Below, piece by piece: positions 1 to 8,287 of a stretch of DNA of 64,000 bases (position 1 is the stretch's first letter; every line of letters starts with the position of its first letter). The position numbers were made by a program, and so were the translations under genes. The notes beneath the pieces are model-generated. The model searched no databases, had not been told where the DNA came from, and saw nothing but the letters and a program-made list of their open reading frames with translations. The DNA comes from Flavobacteriales bacterium UBA7690 (GTDB lineage: Bacteria > Bacteroidota > Bacteroidia > Flavobacteriales_F > PHOS-HE28): contig DLGQ01000061.1 of NCBI GenBank assembly GCA_002482775.1, forward strand, positions 370 to 64,369. Reading direction: 5' to 3'.

Positions 1-174
1 CGGATCGGTCATGATGGTGGCCGGGTTGCTGTTGATCAGCGTGACCTCGATGCCTTCGTTGCGCAGGGAGCGGGAAGCTTGGGAGCCGGAGTAATCGAAC
101 TCGCAGGCTTGACCGATTACGATGGGGCCGCTGCCGATGAGCAGGACCGACTTGATGGAAGAGTCTTTGGGCAT
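1..174 (-). CDS. carB: Carbamoyl-phosphate synthase large subunit, N-terminal fragment
   Basis: The reverse strand reads [20 protein letters not shown] and continues with [21 protein letters not shown] and [11 protein letters not shown]. This is the highly conserved first ATP-grasp preATP segment of CarB. Only the first 58 residues of a protein that is normally about 1,070 residues long are present, because the gene runs off the left edge. CarB makes carbamoyl phosphate from bicarbonate, ammonia (from the CarA glutaminase) and two ATP, for pyrimidine and arginine synthesis in the cytoplasm. The start at 174 directly precedes the conserved motif, so it is well placed. No partner carA lies upstream within the window. 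Confidence 0.95.
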   Translation of the reverse strand, partial: MPKDSSIKSVLLIGSGPIVIGQACEFDYSGSQASRSLRNEGIEVTLINSNPATIMTDP

Positions 175-265
175 GTCCGGTGGGTAACCGGGGCGCGAAG
201 GTACCGGGCTCCGGCCGTTGTGCTATGGAATGTGGATAAGGGAGGGTGATCGTGGAGAAGAAATG

Positions 266-303
266 CCATGTGCGCATGTGTCCATGTGGACATGTGCACA
301 TGG
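266..303. repeat. 8-bp tandem CATGTG array forming an imperfect palindrome
   Basis: Successive 8-mers CCATGTGC, GCATGTGT, CCATGTGG and ACATGTGC, then ACATGG, share the pattern nCATGTGn with a strict 8-bp period. The whole block is also an imperfect inverted repeat centred near 285. It sits in the 298-bp space between the divergent carB and hydrolase genes, so it could be an operator or a cruciform. No other feature was seen in this intergenic stretch. Confidence 0.5.
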
Positions 304-472
304 AATGCCTGTGCCTGCAAGGTTGGTTTCAAGCTGCGAGGTAGGCAACTCTAGAAGAACATTGCTTCGAAAGCCGACAGTTCCAAAGCGCACTGCGCTG
401 CTATCAAAGCGCCCCCTGTGCACATTCGCACACGCCCGCATGACCACATGAACATCCTCATCTTCGCGCCCT

Positions 473-1294
473 GTGACGAACGTCCACTATTTCACCCACG
501 GCGTTACGTTGGCCTACCGCACCTACGGGAGCGGGCCGCTGGTCATCCTCGCCTTCCACGGTTTCGGGCGAACGGGTGCTGACTTCGCGGTGCTGGAAAA
601 AGAACTCGGCGATCACTGCACCCTCTACGCCTTCGACCTGCATTTCCACGGAAAGAGCCCGGGGTATCCGGAGCGGGCGGAAACACCGTTCACACCGCAG
701 GAACTGGCCACGTATTTCACGGCCTTCGCCGATCAATTGGGTGTGGAGCAAGTGGCGCTCCTGGGCTACAGCTTGGGCGGAAGGATCGCGCTGAGCTTGC
801 TCGGAACGATGCCGCAACGGCTGGTGCGTGTGTTCCTAGCCGCGCCGGATGGTTTGATCACACGGCCGTGGTACCGTGGACTGGCTACTTCACGCATCGG
901 CCGCGGCCTGTACAAACGGTTCGTGGAGCGGCCGGTGTACGTACATGCCGTGATCCATGGGCTACGTGCGGTGCGCTTGATGAGCGAGAAGATGCACCGC
1001 TTCCTCATCGGCCAGACCGACAGCAAGGCCAAGCGGATCCTGGTGCGCGATGTATGGCTGAGCTACCGCCTGATCGAACCCGACCTGAAACATGTGGCCG
1101 AACAAGCCGCAACGCACCACATCCCCATCCATCTCTTCTTCGGCGAGCGCGACAGCGTGATCAAACCTGAATTCGGCGCCCACCTGCGGCAACACGCCCC
1201 GGAACTGGTCACCGAGCAGCAACTGCCCTTCGGCCATGTGCTCTTGACCCCGGAGCTTGGCGATGCCATAAGCACCCTGCTTCCCGGAGTTTAG
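473..1294 (+). CDS. Alpha/beta-fold hydrolase
   Basis: This 273-residue protein has the alpha/beta-hydrolase layout. There is an oxyanion-hole HGFG near residue 29, a nucleophile elbow GYSLGG with Ser100, an acid candidate Asp227 in GERDSV, and the catalytic His255 in FGHVLL. The protein is cytoplasmic, with no signal peptide. The substrate is unknown; the family includes esterases, lipases and MenH-like enzymes. The start is a GTG, because the ATG codons just upstream are in another frame. It stands alone, divergent from carB and convergent with rpmH, so context gives no hint of function. Confidence 0.8.
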   Translation: MTNVHYFTHGVTLAYRTYGSGPLVILAFHGFGRTGADFAVLEKELGDHCTLYAFDLHFHGKSPGYPERAETPFTPQELATYFTAFADQLGVEQVALLGYSLGGRIALSLLGTMPQRLVRVFLAAPDGLITRPWYRGLATSRIGRGLYKRFVERPVYVHAVIHGLRAVRLMSEKMHRFLIGQTDSKAKRILVRDVWLSYRLIEPDLKHVAEQAATHHIPIHLFFGERDSVIKPEFGAHLRQHAPELVTEQQLPFGHVLLTPELGDAISTLLPGV

Positions 1295-1403
1295 ACCGAA
1301 CCTCTCCTTCAGGCATTTCTATCGCATTCCATCTGCGGCATCTGCGAAACCCACCTTCGGCGGGCAGGTCCGCGGCCGGCTTTTCTCTTCAATTCCCCTA
1401 ACG

Positions 1404-1429
1404 AAAAAGGGCCACCCAACGGGCAGCCC
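1404..1429 (-). terminator. Rho-independent terminator after rpmH
   Basis: On the minus strand a GGGC-TG-CCC stem pairs with GGG-TG-GCCC across a GTT loop and is followed by five T. It begins about 20 nt after the rpmH stop codon. Confidence 0.7.
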
Positions 1430-1451
1430 TCTTCTGAGTTCACTAAAAAGA

Positions 1452-1610
1452 TCAGCCTTTGTGCGAGGCTTCGTCGCTGGTCGTCAGTTTATGACGGCCT
1501 GCTGCGCGACGGCTAGCGATAACGGCACGGCCGGCCACGCTGCTCATCCGCTTGCGGAAACCATGCTTGTTGGTACGCTTGCGTTTGCTGGGCTGGTAGG
1601 TACGTTTCAT
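1452..1610 (-). CDS. rpmH: 50S ribosomal protein L34
   Basis: This 52-residue basic protein begins [12 protein letters not shown] and continues with the L34 signature HGFRKRM and the segment [11 protein letters not shown]34 is usually 44-53 residues and sits near the exit-tunnel side of the large subunit, bound to 23S rRNA. The start codon at 1610 is unambiguous because the conserved MKRTYQP motif begins there. A strong promoter lies 27-57 nt upstream and a terminator follows, so it looks monocistronic. In many bacteria rpmH is next to rnpA and dnaA; here it lies beside birA instead. Confidence 0.97.
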   Translation of the reverse strand: MKRTYQPSKRKRTNKHGFRKRMSSVAGRAVIASRRAAGRHKLTTSDEASHKG

Positions 1611-1636
1611 CGCCGTTGGTCTTTCTTAAGGGACGG

Positions 1637-1667
1637 CAAATGTAGGGCTTTTCCACTTTCTGACAAA
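1637..1667 (-). promoter_or_regulatory. Promoter of rpmH
   Basis: On the minus strand TTTG (1667-1664) is followed by 19 nt and TACATTTG (1644-1637). This fits the Bacteroidota -33/-7 consensus TTTG...TAnnTTTG. The predicted transcript has a leader of about 20 nt before the rpmH ATG. Confidence 0.75.
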
Positions 1668-1685
1668 TGCCTGCTGAAACTTCCT

Positions 1686-2426
1686 TCAACGGGCCGCAAA
1701 CCGCAGGCGATCAAGGCCATAGGCGGCCACTTTCCCGCCTTCCAGCTCCACGATCAGGCGCCCGTGGCGGTCAACATCCATTGGTCTGGCCTGTGTGGAA
1801 GCCCCGTCCAACACCACTTCCGCCCAGCGCCCACGTGCCCAAAGTCGCTCGCAATAGTGGCTATCCAGCCCGGCCGGATCCTCCTGCCAACAGCCCCACC
1901 AGTGGTTCAAGGCCGCACAAACACCGGTCAGCAGCTCGCCAAGGTCCATCAAGCGGCCGGTTTCGTTGAACAAGCTCGTGGCTACCAGCTCCTCCGGGAA
2001 TTCGCTGCTGTTCGCGTTGATCCCCACGCCCACCACGCTGCTGGTGACCAGATCGCCTACCACATCGTTCTTGATGAGGATGCCCGCCAGCTTCCGCCGA
2101 TCCACCAAGATGTCGTTCGGCCACTTGATCCGCACGTCGCTCCCGGTGATGCGCTCCGCCACATCGCGCACGGCCAATGAGACCACCTTGCTCAGTATGA
2201 ACTGATCCTCGGCGCGCAGAACGGGCGGTTTCAACACCACGCTCATCATCAGGTCCGCCCCCGCTTTCGAGATCCAACTCCGGCCACGCTGGCCCAGACC
2301 GCTTGTCTGCTCACGGGCCAATATGACAGCCCCGTGCTGCACCTTCGACAGGCTGAGCAGTTCGGCCGCTGTTTTGTTGGTGCTCTCCAGCGTATCGAAC
2401 GTGATGATAGGATGTCCGATGGTCAT
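1686..2426 (-). CDS. birA: Biotin--[acetyl-CoA carboxylase] ligase
   Basis: This 246-residue enzyme attaches biotin, by way of biotinyl-5'-AMP, to the biotin carboxyl carrier protein of acetyl-CoA carboxylase. Visible motifs are DTLESTNKTA (substrate strand), the biotin-binding EQTSGLGQRGRSW (the GRGRRG-like loop, with LGQRGR here), and KWPNDILVDRRKLAGIL. A short C-terminal domain ends the protein. There is no N-terminal winged-helix repressor domain, so it is a monofunctional (class I) ligase. The open frame extends upstream, but the start at 2426 (MTIGHPI) leaves room for the divergent promoter of rsfS and fits family length. Confidence 0.92.
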   Translation of the reverse strand: MTIGHPIITFDTLESTNKTAAELLSLSKVQHGAVILAREQTSGLGQRGRSWISKAGADLMMSVVLKPPVLRAEDQFILSKVVSLAVRDVAERITGSDVRIKWPNDILVDRRKLAGILIKNDVVGDLVTSSVVGVGINANSSEFPEELVATSLFNETGRLMDLGELLTGVCAALNHWWGCWQEDPAGLDSHYCERLWARGRWAEVVLDGASTQARPMDVDRHGRLIVELEGGKVAAYGLDRLRFAAR

Positions 2427-2452
2427 GCTCTTCCGCCTGAATACCAGCCCGC

Positions 2453-2480
2453 TTGTGGCGGAGGTAACTTTGTACCTTTG
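2453..2480 (+). promoter_or_regulatory. Promoter of the rsfS-ftsH operon
   Basis: TACCTTTG (2473-2480), preceded 17 nt upstream by TTG (2453-2455), resembles the Bacteroidota -7/-33 pair. A second -7-like box, TAACTTTG, abuts it at 2465-2472. rsfS begins 19 nt downstream. Confidence 0.55.
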
Positions 2481-2499
2481 AACGGACCAAGATAACCGG

Positions 2500-2886
2500 A
2501 TGAAGAAAGCTCCCGCAATGTTGCGGGAGGGCGCCACCGCCCTCCTCGTTGATTCCATCGTGAAGGGCATCCAGGAAGTGAAGGGTAAGGATATCGTACA
2601 CCTCGACCTTCGAGATGTGCCGAATACGGTGAGCGATCATTTCATCGTGTGCCACGGCGATTCCACCACGCAGGTGGATGCCATCCACCGATCGGTGGAA
2701 CGGTTCGCGCTGGAGCTGGCCAATGACAAACCCTGGCACACCGAAGGAACAACCAACTCCGAATGGGTGTTGTTGGACTTCGTGGATGTGGTGGTCCACA
2801 TCTTCCACCGGGACAAACGTGGCTACTACGCCTTGGAAGACCTTTGGGGAGACGCCGCTAGTAGGCGATATGAGAACGTGGCGTGA
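2500..2886 (+). CDS. rsfS: Ribosome silencing factor RsfS
   Basis: This 128-residue protein of the RsfS/Iojap family binds ribosomal protein L14 and blocks subunit joining when nutrients are scarce. Family motifs are KGKDIVHLDLRDV, the segment VSDHFIVCHGDST and the C-terminal DFVDVVVHIFHRDKRGYYALE LW core. The size is typical. The first codons can form a 7-bp hairpin (2510-2529) that overlaps a possible second start at 2518; the start at 2500 is kept because both are in frame and the promoter lies close by. The stop overlaps the ftsH GTG by 4 nt, so translation is probably coupled. Confidence 0.93.
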   Translation: MKKAPAMLREGATALLVDSIVKGIQEVKGKDIVHLDLRDVPNTVSDHFIVCHGDSTTQVDAIHRSVERFALELANDKPWHTEGTTNSEWVLLDFVDVVVHIFHRDKRGYYALEDLWGDAASRRYENVA

Positions 2887-4913
2887 ACGATAGGAGAACG
2901 CAGAACAACGTGGAGAACAACGAAAAGCGAAAGGATAGTTCAGAGAAGGGGCCGAAACGGTCCTTCAACTTCTACTGGATATACGGCATCATCATCCTGG
3001 TGATCCTGTCCATCAACCTCTTCCAATACGGCGGGGGTGTGGTGAAGATAGACCCCACCGAATACCAAGAAATGCTCAATGCCGGCGATGTGCAACGCAT
3101 CGTGGTGGTGAACGACCAGGTGGTGCAGGTCTTCATCAAGAAAGACCGGCTGGACAAGGAGCCGCACAAAGAGAAGATCAAGGATTCGCCCATCTCCGGA
3201 TCGAACACAGGCCCGCACTACGCCTTCAACATGGGCAGCAGCAACGTGCTGAAGGACCGCATCGTGGAAGAAGCGGAGAAGAACCACGTGCCTTTTGAAT
3301 ACGAGACCCACGACAACTGGGGCCGCGAGATCATCAACTGGGTGCTCTTCTTCGGTGTGATGATCGCTATCTGGATGTTCGTGATGCGCCGCATTGGTGG
3401 TGGTGGCGGACCCGGCGGGCAGATCTTCAACATCGGCAAGAGCCGTGCGCAAGTTTTCGAAGGCGGGAAAAGCACCAACATCACCTTCAACGATGTGGCA
3501 GGGCTCGCCGAAGCGAAAGAGGAACTGCAGGAGATCGTGGATTTCCTGAAGACACCCAAGAAGTACACCGACCTCGGCGCCAAGATCCCGAAAGGTGCGC
3601 TGCTCGTAGGTCCTCCGGGTACGGGTAAAACCCTGCTCGCCAAAGCCATCGCGGGCGAAGCGAACGTGCCGTTCTTCAGCCTGAGCGGATCGGACTTCGT
3701 GGAAATGTTCGTGGGCGTGGGTGCCAGCCGCGTGCGCGACCTGTTCAAACAAGCCAAGGAGAAAGCACCGAGCATCATCTTCATCGATGAGATCGATGCC
3801 ATCGGCCGTGCGCGTGGACGGAGTGCCAGCATGGGTGCCAACGACGAGCGGGAGAACACCTTGAACCAGTTGCTCACCGAGATGGACGGCTTCGGCACCA
3901 ACAGCGGCGTGATCCTGATCGGGGCCACAAACCGCGCCGATGTACTGGACCGCGCCCTGATGCGACCCGGACGTTTCGACCGGCAGATCTTCGTGGACAT
4001 GCCTGATCTGAACGAGCGGGCAGAGATCCTCAAAGTACACCTGAAGCCGTTGAAGCTGGATATCACGGTGGACGTGGAATTCCTCGCCCGTCAAACACCC
4101 GGATTCAGCGGAGCGGACCTGGCCAATATCTGCAACGAAGCCGCCCTGATCGCGGCGCGTAAGAAGAAGACCAGCGTGGACAAACAGGATTTCCTGGATG
4201 CCGTGGACCGCGTGATCGGTGGCTTGGAGAAGAAGAACAAGATCATCACCACGGACGAGAAGAAAGCGATCGCTTACCACGAGGCCGGCCACGCCACCGT
4301 GAGCTGGTTGGTGGAACACGCCAGCCCGCTGATCAAGGTGACCATCGTGCCACGTGGCCGTTCACTGGGTGCCGCATGGTACCTGCCCGAAGAACGCCAC
4401 CTGACCACCGCCGAACAGATGCTGGATGAGATGTGCGCCGCCCTCGGTGGACGCGCTGCGGAAGATGTGATGTACGGCAAGGTGAGCACCGGCGCCCTGA
4501 GCGATCTGGAGAAGGTGACCAAGCAGGCGTACGCCATGATCACGATGTACGGCCTCAACGACCGCATCGGCAACATCAGCTACTACGACAGCTCCGGACA
4601 GAGCGAATACACCTTCGGCAAACCCTACAGCGAACGCCAGGCACAGACGATCGATGAGGAGGTGAGCAAGATGGTGGAGAACCAGTACACCCGCGCCAAA
4701 CGTATCCTCAACGAGAACAAGGACAAGCTCACCGCCCTGGCCACGAAACTGCTGGAGAAGGAAGTGATCTTCAAGGAAGACCTGGAGAAGATCTTCGGCG
4801 ATCGTCCGTTCCAAAAGCCCGAAGCCCCTACGGCCAACGGCCATACCAACGGCAGCACAACTACCGGGACCTCTCCCCTGGAGACCCCGGCGGACAAGAC
4901 CGAGCAAGCCTAG
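2883..4913 (+). CDS. ftsH: ATP-dependent zinc metalloprotease FtsH
   Basis: This 676-residue inner-membrane AAA+ protease degrades misfolded membrane proteins and regulators. In order it has an N-terminal cytoplasmic tail, a transmembrane helix at about 31-50, a periplasmic domain, a second helix at about 151-169, a Gly-rich linker and an AAA+ module. Walker A is GPPGTGKT (243-250) and Walker B is IIFIDEID (298-305). The zinc site is HEAGH (466-470) in the M41 peptidase domain. The C-terminal tail is Thr/Pro-rich. The GTG start overlaps the rsfS stop. Length matches Bacteroidota FtsH. The operon continues into lipid-synthesis genes, which fits FtsH's role in membrane homeostasis. Confidence 0.97.
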   Translation: MNDRRTQNNVENNEKRKDSSEKGPKRSFNFYWIYGIIILVILSINLFQYGGGVVKIDPTEYQEMLNAGDVQRIVVVNDQVVQVFIKKDRLDKEPHKEKIKDSPISGSNTGPHYAFNMGSSNVLKDRIVEEAEKNHVPFEYETHDNWGREIINWVLFFGVMIAIWMFVMRRIGGGGGPGGQIFNIGKSRAQVFEGGKSTNITFNDVAGLAEAKEELQEIVDFLKTPKKYTDLGAKIPKGALLVGPPGTGKTLLAKAIAGEANVPFFSLSGSDFVEMFVGVGASRVRDLFKQAKEKAPSIIFIDEIDAIGRARGRSASMGANDERENTLNQLLTEMDGFGTNSGVILIGATNRADVLDRALMRPGRFDRQIFVDMPDLNERAEILKVHLKPLKLDITVDVEFLARQTPGFSGADLANICNEAALIAARKKKTSVDKQDFLDAVDRVIGGLEKKNKIITTDEKKAIAYHEAGHATVSWLVEHASPLIKVTIVPRGRSLGAAWYLPEERHLTTAEQMLDEMCAALGGRAAEDVMYGKVSTGALSDLEKVTKQAYAMITMYGLNDRIGNISYYDSSGQSEYTFGKPYSERQAQTIDEEVSKMVENQYTRAKRILNENKDKLTALATKLLEKEVIFKEDLEKIFGDRPFQKPEAPTANGHTNGSTTTGTSPLETPADKTEQA

Positions 4914-4931
4914 TCCCACCCCCTTTCGCCC

Positions 4932-5138
4932 ATGGCGAACTGGACGCTGATCCACACCGCACGCGACCGGCACGAAGCCGAGATGCTGCGCGGCCGGTTG
5001 GAAGCGAACGACATCAATGCCGTGATCATGGATCAGCGTTCATCCGTCTATCCCTCCATGGGTGCCATCCAAGTGTTGGTGGATCGCGATGATGTGATGC
5101 GCGCTTTGCACCTGATGGCACAGAACGCCGAAGCATGA
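4932..5138 (+). CDS. DUF2007 putative signal-transducing protein
   Basis: This 68-residue protein has the DUF2007 pattern: a start resembling WTLIHTARDRHEAEMLRGRLEA, then NDINAVIMDQ and a final IQVLVDRDD segment. The fold is a small ACT/ferredoxin-like domain that is common as a stand-alone protein in Bacteroidota. The molecular role is unknown. It sits 18 nt after ftsH and overlaps cdsA by 4 nt, so it belongs to this operon. Confidence 0.8.
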   Translation: MANWTLIHTARDRHEAEMLRGRLEANDINAVIMDQRSSVYPSMGAIQVLVDRDDVMRALHLMAQNAEA

Positions 5139-5938
5139 AGGAGCTCGGCGTTCGCGCAGTGACCGGTGCCGTATACGTGGCGCTGACCTTGGGCGCTGCC
5201 TTCGCTGGGAAGTTCACCACCTTCCTGCTCTTCCTGCCCGTATGCGTGATCGCCGCGCGCGAAATGCATTTGCTCTACTGGGGTGAAGATGAAGCCCATC
5301 CCGTGAGCTGGAGCATGATGTTGGCGGGTACCGTACACGTTGCATTCGCCATGTGCGCATTGGATCCGGACTGGCACACCGGCTATGCCATAGCCATCGC
5401 CTTCGTACTTACGCTGATCACCATCACGTGGCATTTGGTACACGGTGTTCGCCAGCCAGCACACGCTCTGGGTGGCGTGCTGGTACTGGTCCTGCTCATC
5501 GCATTGCCCTTCGGCCTCTTGGCCCACCTGTTCGCATACAGCCCGTGGATGTTCATCGGCTTCATGATCCTGCTTTGGACCAACGACACAGGTGCCTACC
5601 TCGTGGGCCGCAGCATCGGGCGCACCAAACTGCTACCTGCTGTTTCCCCGAAAAAGACCGTTGAAGGCCTATTCGGTGGAATAGCGCCCACCTTAGGGGT
5701 GGCGTGGTTGATAGCCCAGTTCCAGGATTTCCTCACCACACCGGAATGGCTGTCCGTAGCTGCCATCATCGCCATCACCTCCACCTTGGGCGATCTACTG
5801 GAATCAGCGTTCAAGCGTGCCCGTGGCGTGAAGGATTCCGGCACCATCCTGCCCGGACACGGTGGCATCCTGGACCGCTTCGACGGCTTCTTCTTAGCAA
5901 TACCGAGCGTACTGCTGTACCTGCACATGGTCCGGTAG
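5135..5938 (+). CDS. cdsA: Phosphatidate cytidylyltransferase
   Basis: This 267-residue integral membrane enzyme converts CTP and phosphatidate to CDP-diacylglycerol, the precursor of bacterial phospholipids. It has about seven to eight hydrophobic helices. The C-terminal CDS signature is visible as a LGDLLESAFKR segment followed by KDSGTILPGHGGILDRFD, with the conserved acidic residues. Size is normal. The ATG overlaps the previous stop by 4 nt. The next gene, psd, acts in the same pathway. Confidence 0.95.
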   Translation: MKELGVRAVTGAVYVALTLGAAFAGKFTTFLLFLPVCVIAAREMHLLYWGEDEAHPVSWSMMLAGTVHVAFAMCALDPDWHTGYAIAIAFVLTLITITWHLVHGVRQPAHALGGVLVLVLLIALPFGLLAHLFAYSPWMFIGFMILLWTNDTGAYLVGRSIGRTKLLPAVSPKKTVEGLFGGIAPTLGVAWLIAQFQDFLTTPEWLSVAAIIAITSTLGDLLESAFKRARGVKDSGTILPGHGGILDRFDGFFLAIPSVLLYLHMVR

Positions 5939-5969
5939 GGCCAAGAACGGGCTGCTATATTTGGCACCC

Positions 5970-6626
5970 ATGAGCATTCATCGCGAGGGTATGGCCACCA
6001 TCGGCCTGGTCGGTTCGGTGTTACTGTTCACCGCACTGTTCCTACCCTCCCGTTCGCCCGAGTGGGTATCCCTTCCCATCCTCGGCCTGTTGATCATCGT
6101 GATGCTCATCGTGCTTTGGTTCTTCCGCGTACCCTCCCGTTCGTTGCCCAACGAGGACACCGCGATCTTCGCCCCGTGCGATGGCAAAGTGGTGGTAATC
6201 GAAGAGGTCTTCGAACCCGAATACTTCAAGGACAAGCGCAAGCAGGTCTCCATTTTCATGAGCCCGCTGAACGTCCACATCAACTACCATCCCATCGGCG
6301 GCACTACCACCTACTACAAATACCACCCGGGGAAATACCTGGTGGCGTGGCACCCGAAAAGCAGTACGGAGAACGAGCGCAGCACGGTGGTGAACAAGCA
6401 TCCGCAGCATGGCGAAGTGCTCTTCCGCCAGATCGCAGGAGCCTTGGCGCGCCGCATCTGCACCTACGCCAGCGAAGGCAAGCCAGCCGTGCAAGGTGCC
6501 GAGTTCGGCTTCATCAAATTCGGTTCGCGTGTGGATCTTTTCCTTCCACTGGATGCCAAGGTCGAAGTAGCGCTCGATCAAGTGGTGACCGGCTCTTCCT
6601 CCGTGATCGCACGTTTCAAGCATTGA
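5970..6626 (+). CDS. psd: Phosphatidylserine decarboxylase, short soluble-type proenzyme
   Basis: This 218-residue proenzyme is of the short class (about 210-220 residues), with one or two N-terminal membrane helices at about 10-50. The catalytic core includes FAPCDGKVVVIEEV and SIFMSPLNVHINY. The self-cleavage site lies in IKFGSRVD, where the Ser becomes the pyruvoyl group. It converts phosphatidylserine to phosphatidylethanolamine. An in-frame TTG at 5961 is possible, but the ATG at 5970 is preferred. TATATTTG lies just before this ATG (5956-5963) without a clear -33 box, so expression is probably from the upstream operon. Confidence 0.93.
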   Translation: MSIHREGMATIGLVGSVLLFTALFLPSRSPEWVSLPILGLLIIVMLIVLWFFRVPSRSLPNEDTAIFAPCDGKVVVIEEVFEPEYFKDKRKQVSIFMSPLNVHINYHPIGGTTTYYKYHPGKYLVAWHPKSSTENERSTVVNKHPQHGEVLFRQIAGALARRICTYASEGKPAVQGAEFGFIKFGSRVDLFLPLDAKVEVALDQVVTGSSSVIARFKH

Positions 6627-6629
6627 TCG

Positions 6630-7172
6630 ATGAACAACACCATCAAGTCCGTACTGCTCGGCATCATCGCTGTATTGGCCATCGCACTGGTCGTTGGCCA
6701 TTTCCTGAAAGGCCAAGGTTCCTCGAAGCGCAATGGTGGTGCCGCCCAACAGGTGGTCGTGACCGGACCTTTGGAGAATAAGAACATCCGGTTCGATGGC
6801 TACTACAGCAACCAGATGGGCAACCTTCTCTACTTGATCAGGTTCTTCCCCGAAGGTCGCGTCGTTTCGGTCAATGGCACATCAGAAGTGGCGAAGGACC
6901 TGCCGAAATACCTGGTGCGTGAAACGAAAGGCAACCCGGCGCTCGGTCTGCACAACGTGCCGGTTTCCGTGGTGGGCGACAGCTTGGTCTTCATCACCCA
7001 TCCCGAGAAAGGGGAGATCGAATACCGCGGTGTTGTCGCGAGCAGTTCCATGGTGCGCTTCATCCGGCACAGCCACATCACCGGCACGCGCCAGTTGATG
7101 GAGTATGTGTTCTATCCCGATGGGACCTTCCCCTCACAACAGGATAGCACGCAGGTCGTCCAGCCGGCGTAG
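6630..7172 (+). CDS. Membrane-anchored protein of unknown function
   Basis: This 180-residue protein has one N-terminal transmembrane helix (about residues 6-26) followed by a Ser/Lys/Gly-rich linker and a beta-rich domain containing FDGYYSNQMG, LYLIRFFPEGRVVSVNG and a final MEYVFYPDGTF. It would be tethered to the inner membrane or exported. I do not recognise a family. It starts 3 nt after psd, so it is the last gene of the operon. Its last 39 nt overlap the end of the convergent phosphatase gene. Confidence 0.7.
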   Translation: MNNTIKSVLLGIIAVLAIALVVGHFLKGQGSSKRNGGAAQQVVVTGPLENKNIRFDGYYSNQMGNLLYLIRFFPEGRVVSVNGTSEVAKDLPKYLVRETKGNPALGLHNVPVSVVGDSLVFITHPEKGEIEYRGVVASSSMVRFIRHSHITGTRQLMEYVFYPDGTFPSQQDSTQVVQPA

Positions 7173-7829
7173 CACGTAGGTGGCTTGTTCGTCCGCCGTT
7201 CCATGCGGCGCGAAGTGGGCGTGATCCCAACCTGCGGCACGTGCGCCTTCCATATCGGCGGGTACACTATCACCGATCATCAGGCTTTCTTCCGAAGTGG
7301 CCTTGGTGCGTTTCAGCGCAGCGGCGAAGATCCGCGGGTCGGGCTTGCGTGCCCCGGCCATCTCGCTGGACAGTACCAGGTCGAAATGATCCTCCAACCC
7401 ACTGCTGGCGATCTTCTCGCGCTGCACCTCGTGGAAACCGTTGGTGATGATGTGGATCCTATACTTCCCGCGCAGATCACCAAGCAATTCGCGCGCACCG
7501 GGCATCAACGCGGTCCGTTTAGGTGTGAGCGCGAGATAATCCCGGCCCATACGCACAGCCAGCGCTTCATCTTTCACGCCGAAACGCAGCAAAGTGTTCC
7601 GGAAACGCAGCACGCGCAACACGTTCCGATCCAGTTGACCGCTCTCGTAACGCTGCCAAAGCCCATGGTTCACCTCTTCGTACGCGTCGATGAACTCCTC
7701 CACATCTTCGACCCCCTGATCGGTCAACTTCTCCGCTTCGTGCAGTTCCCGCAGCGTGTGGCGCGAGTTGGTCTCGAAGTCCCACAGCGTATGATCCAGA
7801 TCGAAGAAGAGGTGCGCGTACCGTTTCAT
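7134..7829 (-). CDS. yjjG: YjjG-family HAD nucleotidase
   Basis: This 231-residue haloacid-dehalogenase hydrolase carries motif I FFDLDHTLWDFE (nucleophile Asp in DLDHT), motif II IITNGFHEVQ, motif III around SSEMAGARKPDPRIF, and motif IV MIGDSVPADMEGA. The DHTLWDFE variant and overall length match the YjjG noncanonical pyrimidine nucleotidases, which remove phosphate from damaged or unusual nucleotides. The start at 7829 is chosen because the HAD motif begins eight residues later; it overlaps the upstream gene by 4 nt. The C-terminus overlaps the convergent 6630-7172 gene. Confidence 0.85.
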   Translation of the reverse strand: MKRYAHLFFDLDHTLWDFETNSRHTLRELHEAEKLTDQGVEDVEEFIDAYEEVNHGLWQRYESGQLDRNVLRVLRFRNTLLRFGVKDEALAVRMGRDYLALTPKRTALMPGARELLGDLRGKYRIHIITNGFHEVQREKIASSGLEDHFDLVLSSEMAGARKPDPRIFAAALKRTKATSEESLMIGDSVPADMEGARAAGWDHAHFAPHGTADEQATYVLRRLDDLRAILL

Positions 7830-8284
7830 CGGATGAAGCTCCACGCCACACTGAGGATCACGGACCAAACGAGTACCGAGCCCAGCAAGGCCGGCAAGGT
7901 GCGCCTATCGTGGCGGAAGTATTTCGCTGCAAGTAGCGCCGTGATGGGGATGGAAAGCGTGGGTGGTGCGAACGCCGCCAGACCGATGATACCATAGCGA
8001 TGTTTGATGCGCACGATCATCCGGTTCGTACGGGTGAAGACGGGCTTGGGCATGAGACCTTGAATCATCCGCGCCTTCGATCGACGGACATACCGTTGGC
8101 GGAACCATTCGAGCAATCCTTTCCCCGAGAAGTAGAACAGCAACATGCCCGCACACGATCCGACGGCCATGTAGACGAGCGTTTCCACGAAGCCGTGCCC
8201 CATGCCGTAGGAGACCAGCCCTGCGAACAGGAACTTCACCATGGCCGTGACCACGACAGTAAGTGCACTCAAGAATTCTTGCAT
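7826..8284 (-). CDS. Small integral membrane protein
   Basis: This 152-residue protein has about four hydrophobic segments (roughly 5-25, 28-52, 98-115 and 125-150). A basic cytoplasmic loop between them contains RQRYVRRSKAR. I do not recognise a family; the pattern of small helices and the loop GIIGLAAFAPPTLSIP is reminiscent of small membrane proteins of the SNARE-associated/DedA type, but this is weak. It overlaps the yjjG-like gene by 4 nt and lies 3 nt after upp, so it is cotranscribed with them. Confidence 0.65.
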   Translation of the reverse strand: MQEFLSALTVVVTAMVKFLFAGLVSYGMGHGFVETLVYMAVGSCAGMLLFYFSGKGLLEWFRQRYVRRSKARMIQGLMPKPVFTRTNRMIVRIKHRYGIIGLAAFAPPTLSIPITALLAAKYFRHDRRTLPALLGSVLVWSVILSVAWSFIR

Positions 8285-8287
8285 GGC

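Noticed and set aside
1461..2180. A plus-strand frame of 239 codons across rpmH and birA
   Set aside because: Its product has no family features and it overlaps two well-supported minus-strand genes.
2940..4319. A 459-codon minus-strand open frame over ftsH
   Set aside because: High GC leaves long shadow frames; ftsH motifs on the plus strand explain this stretch fully.
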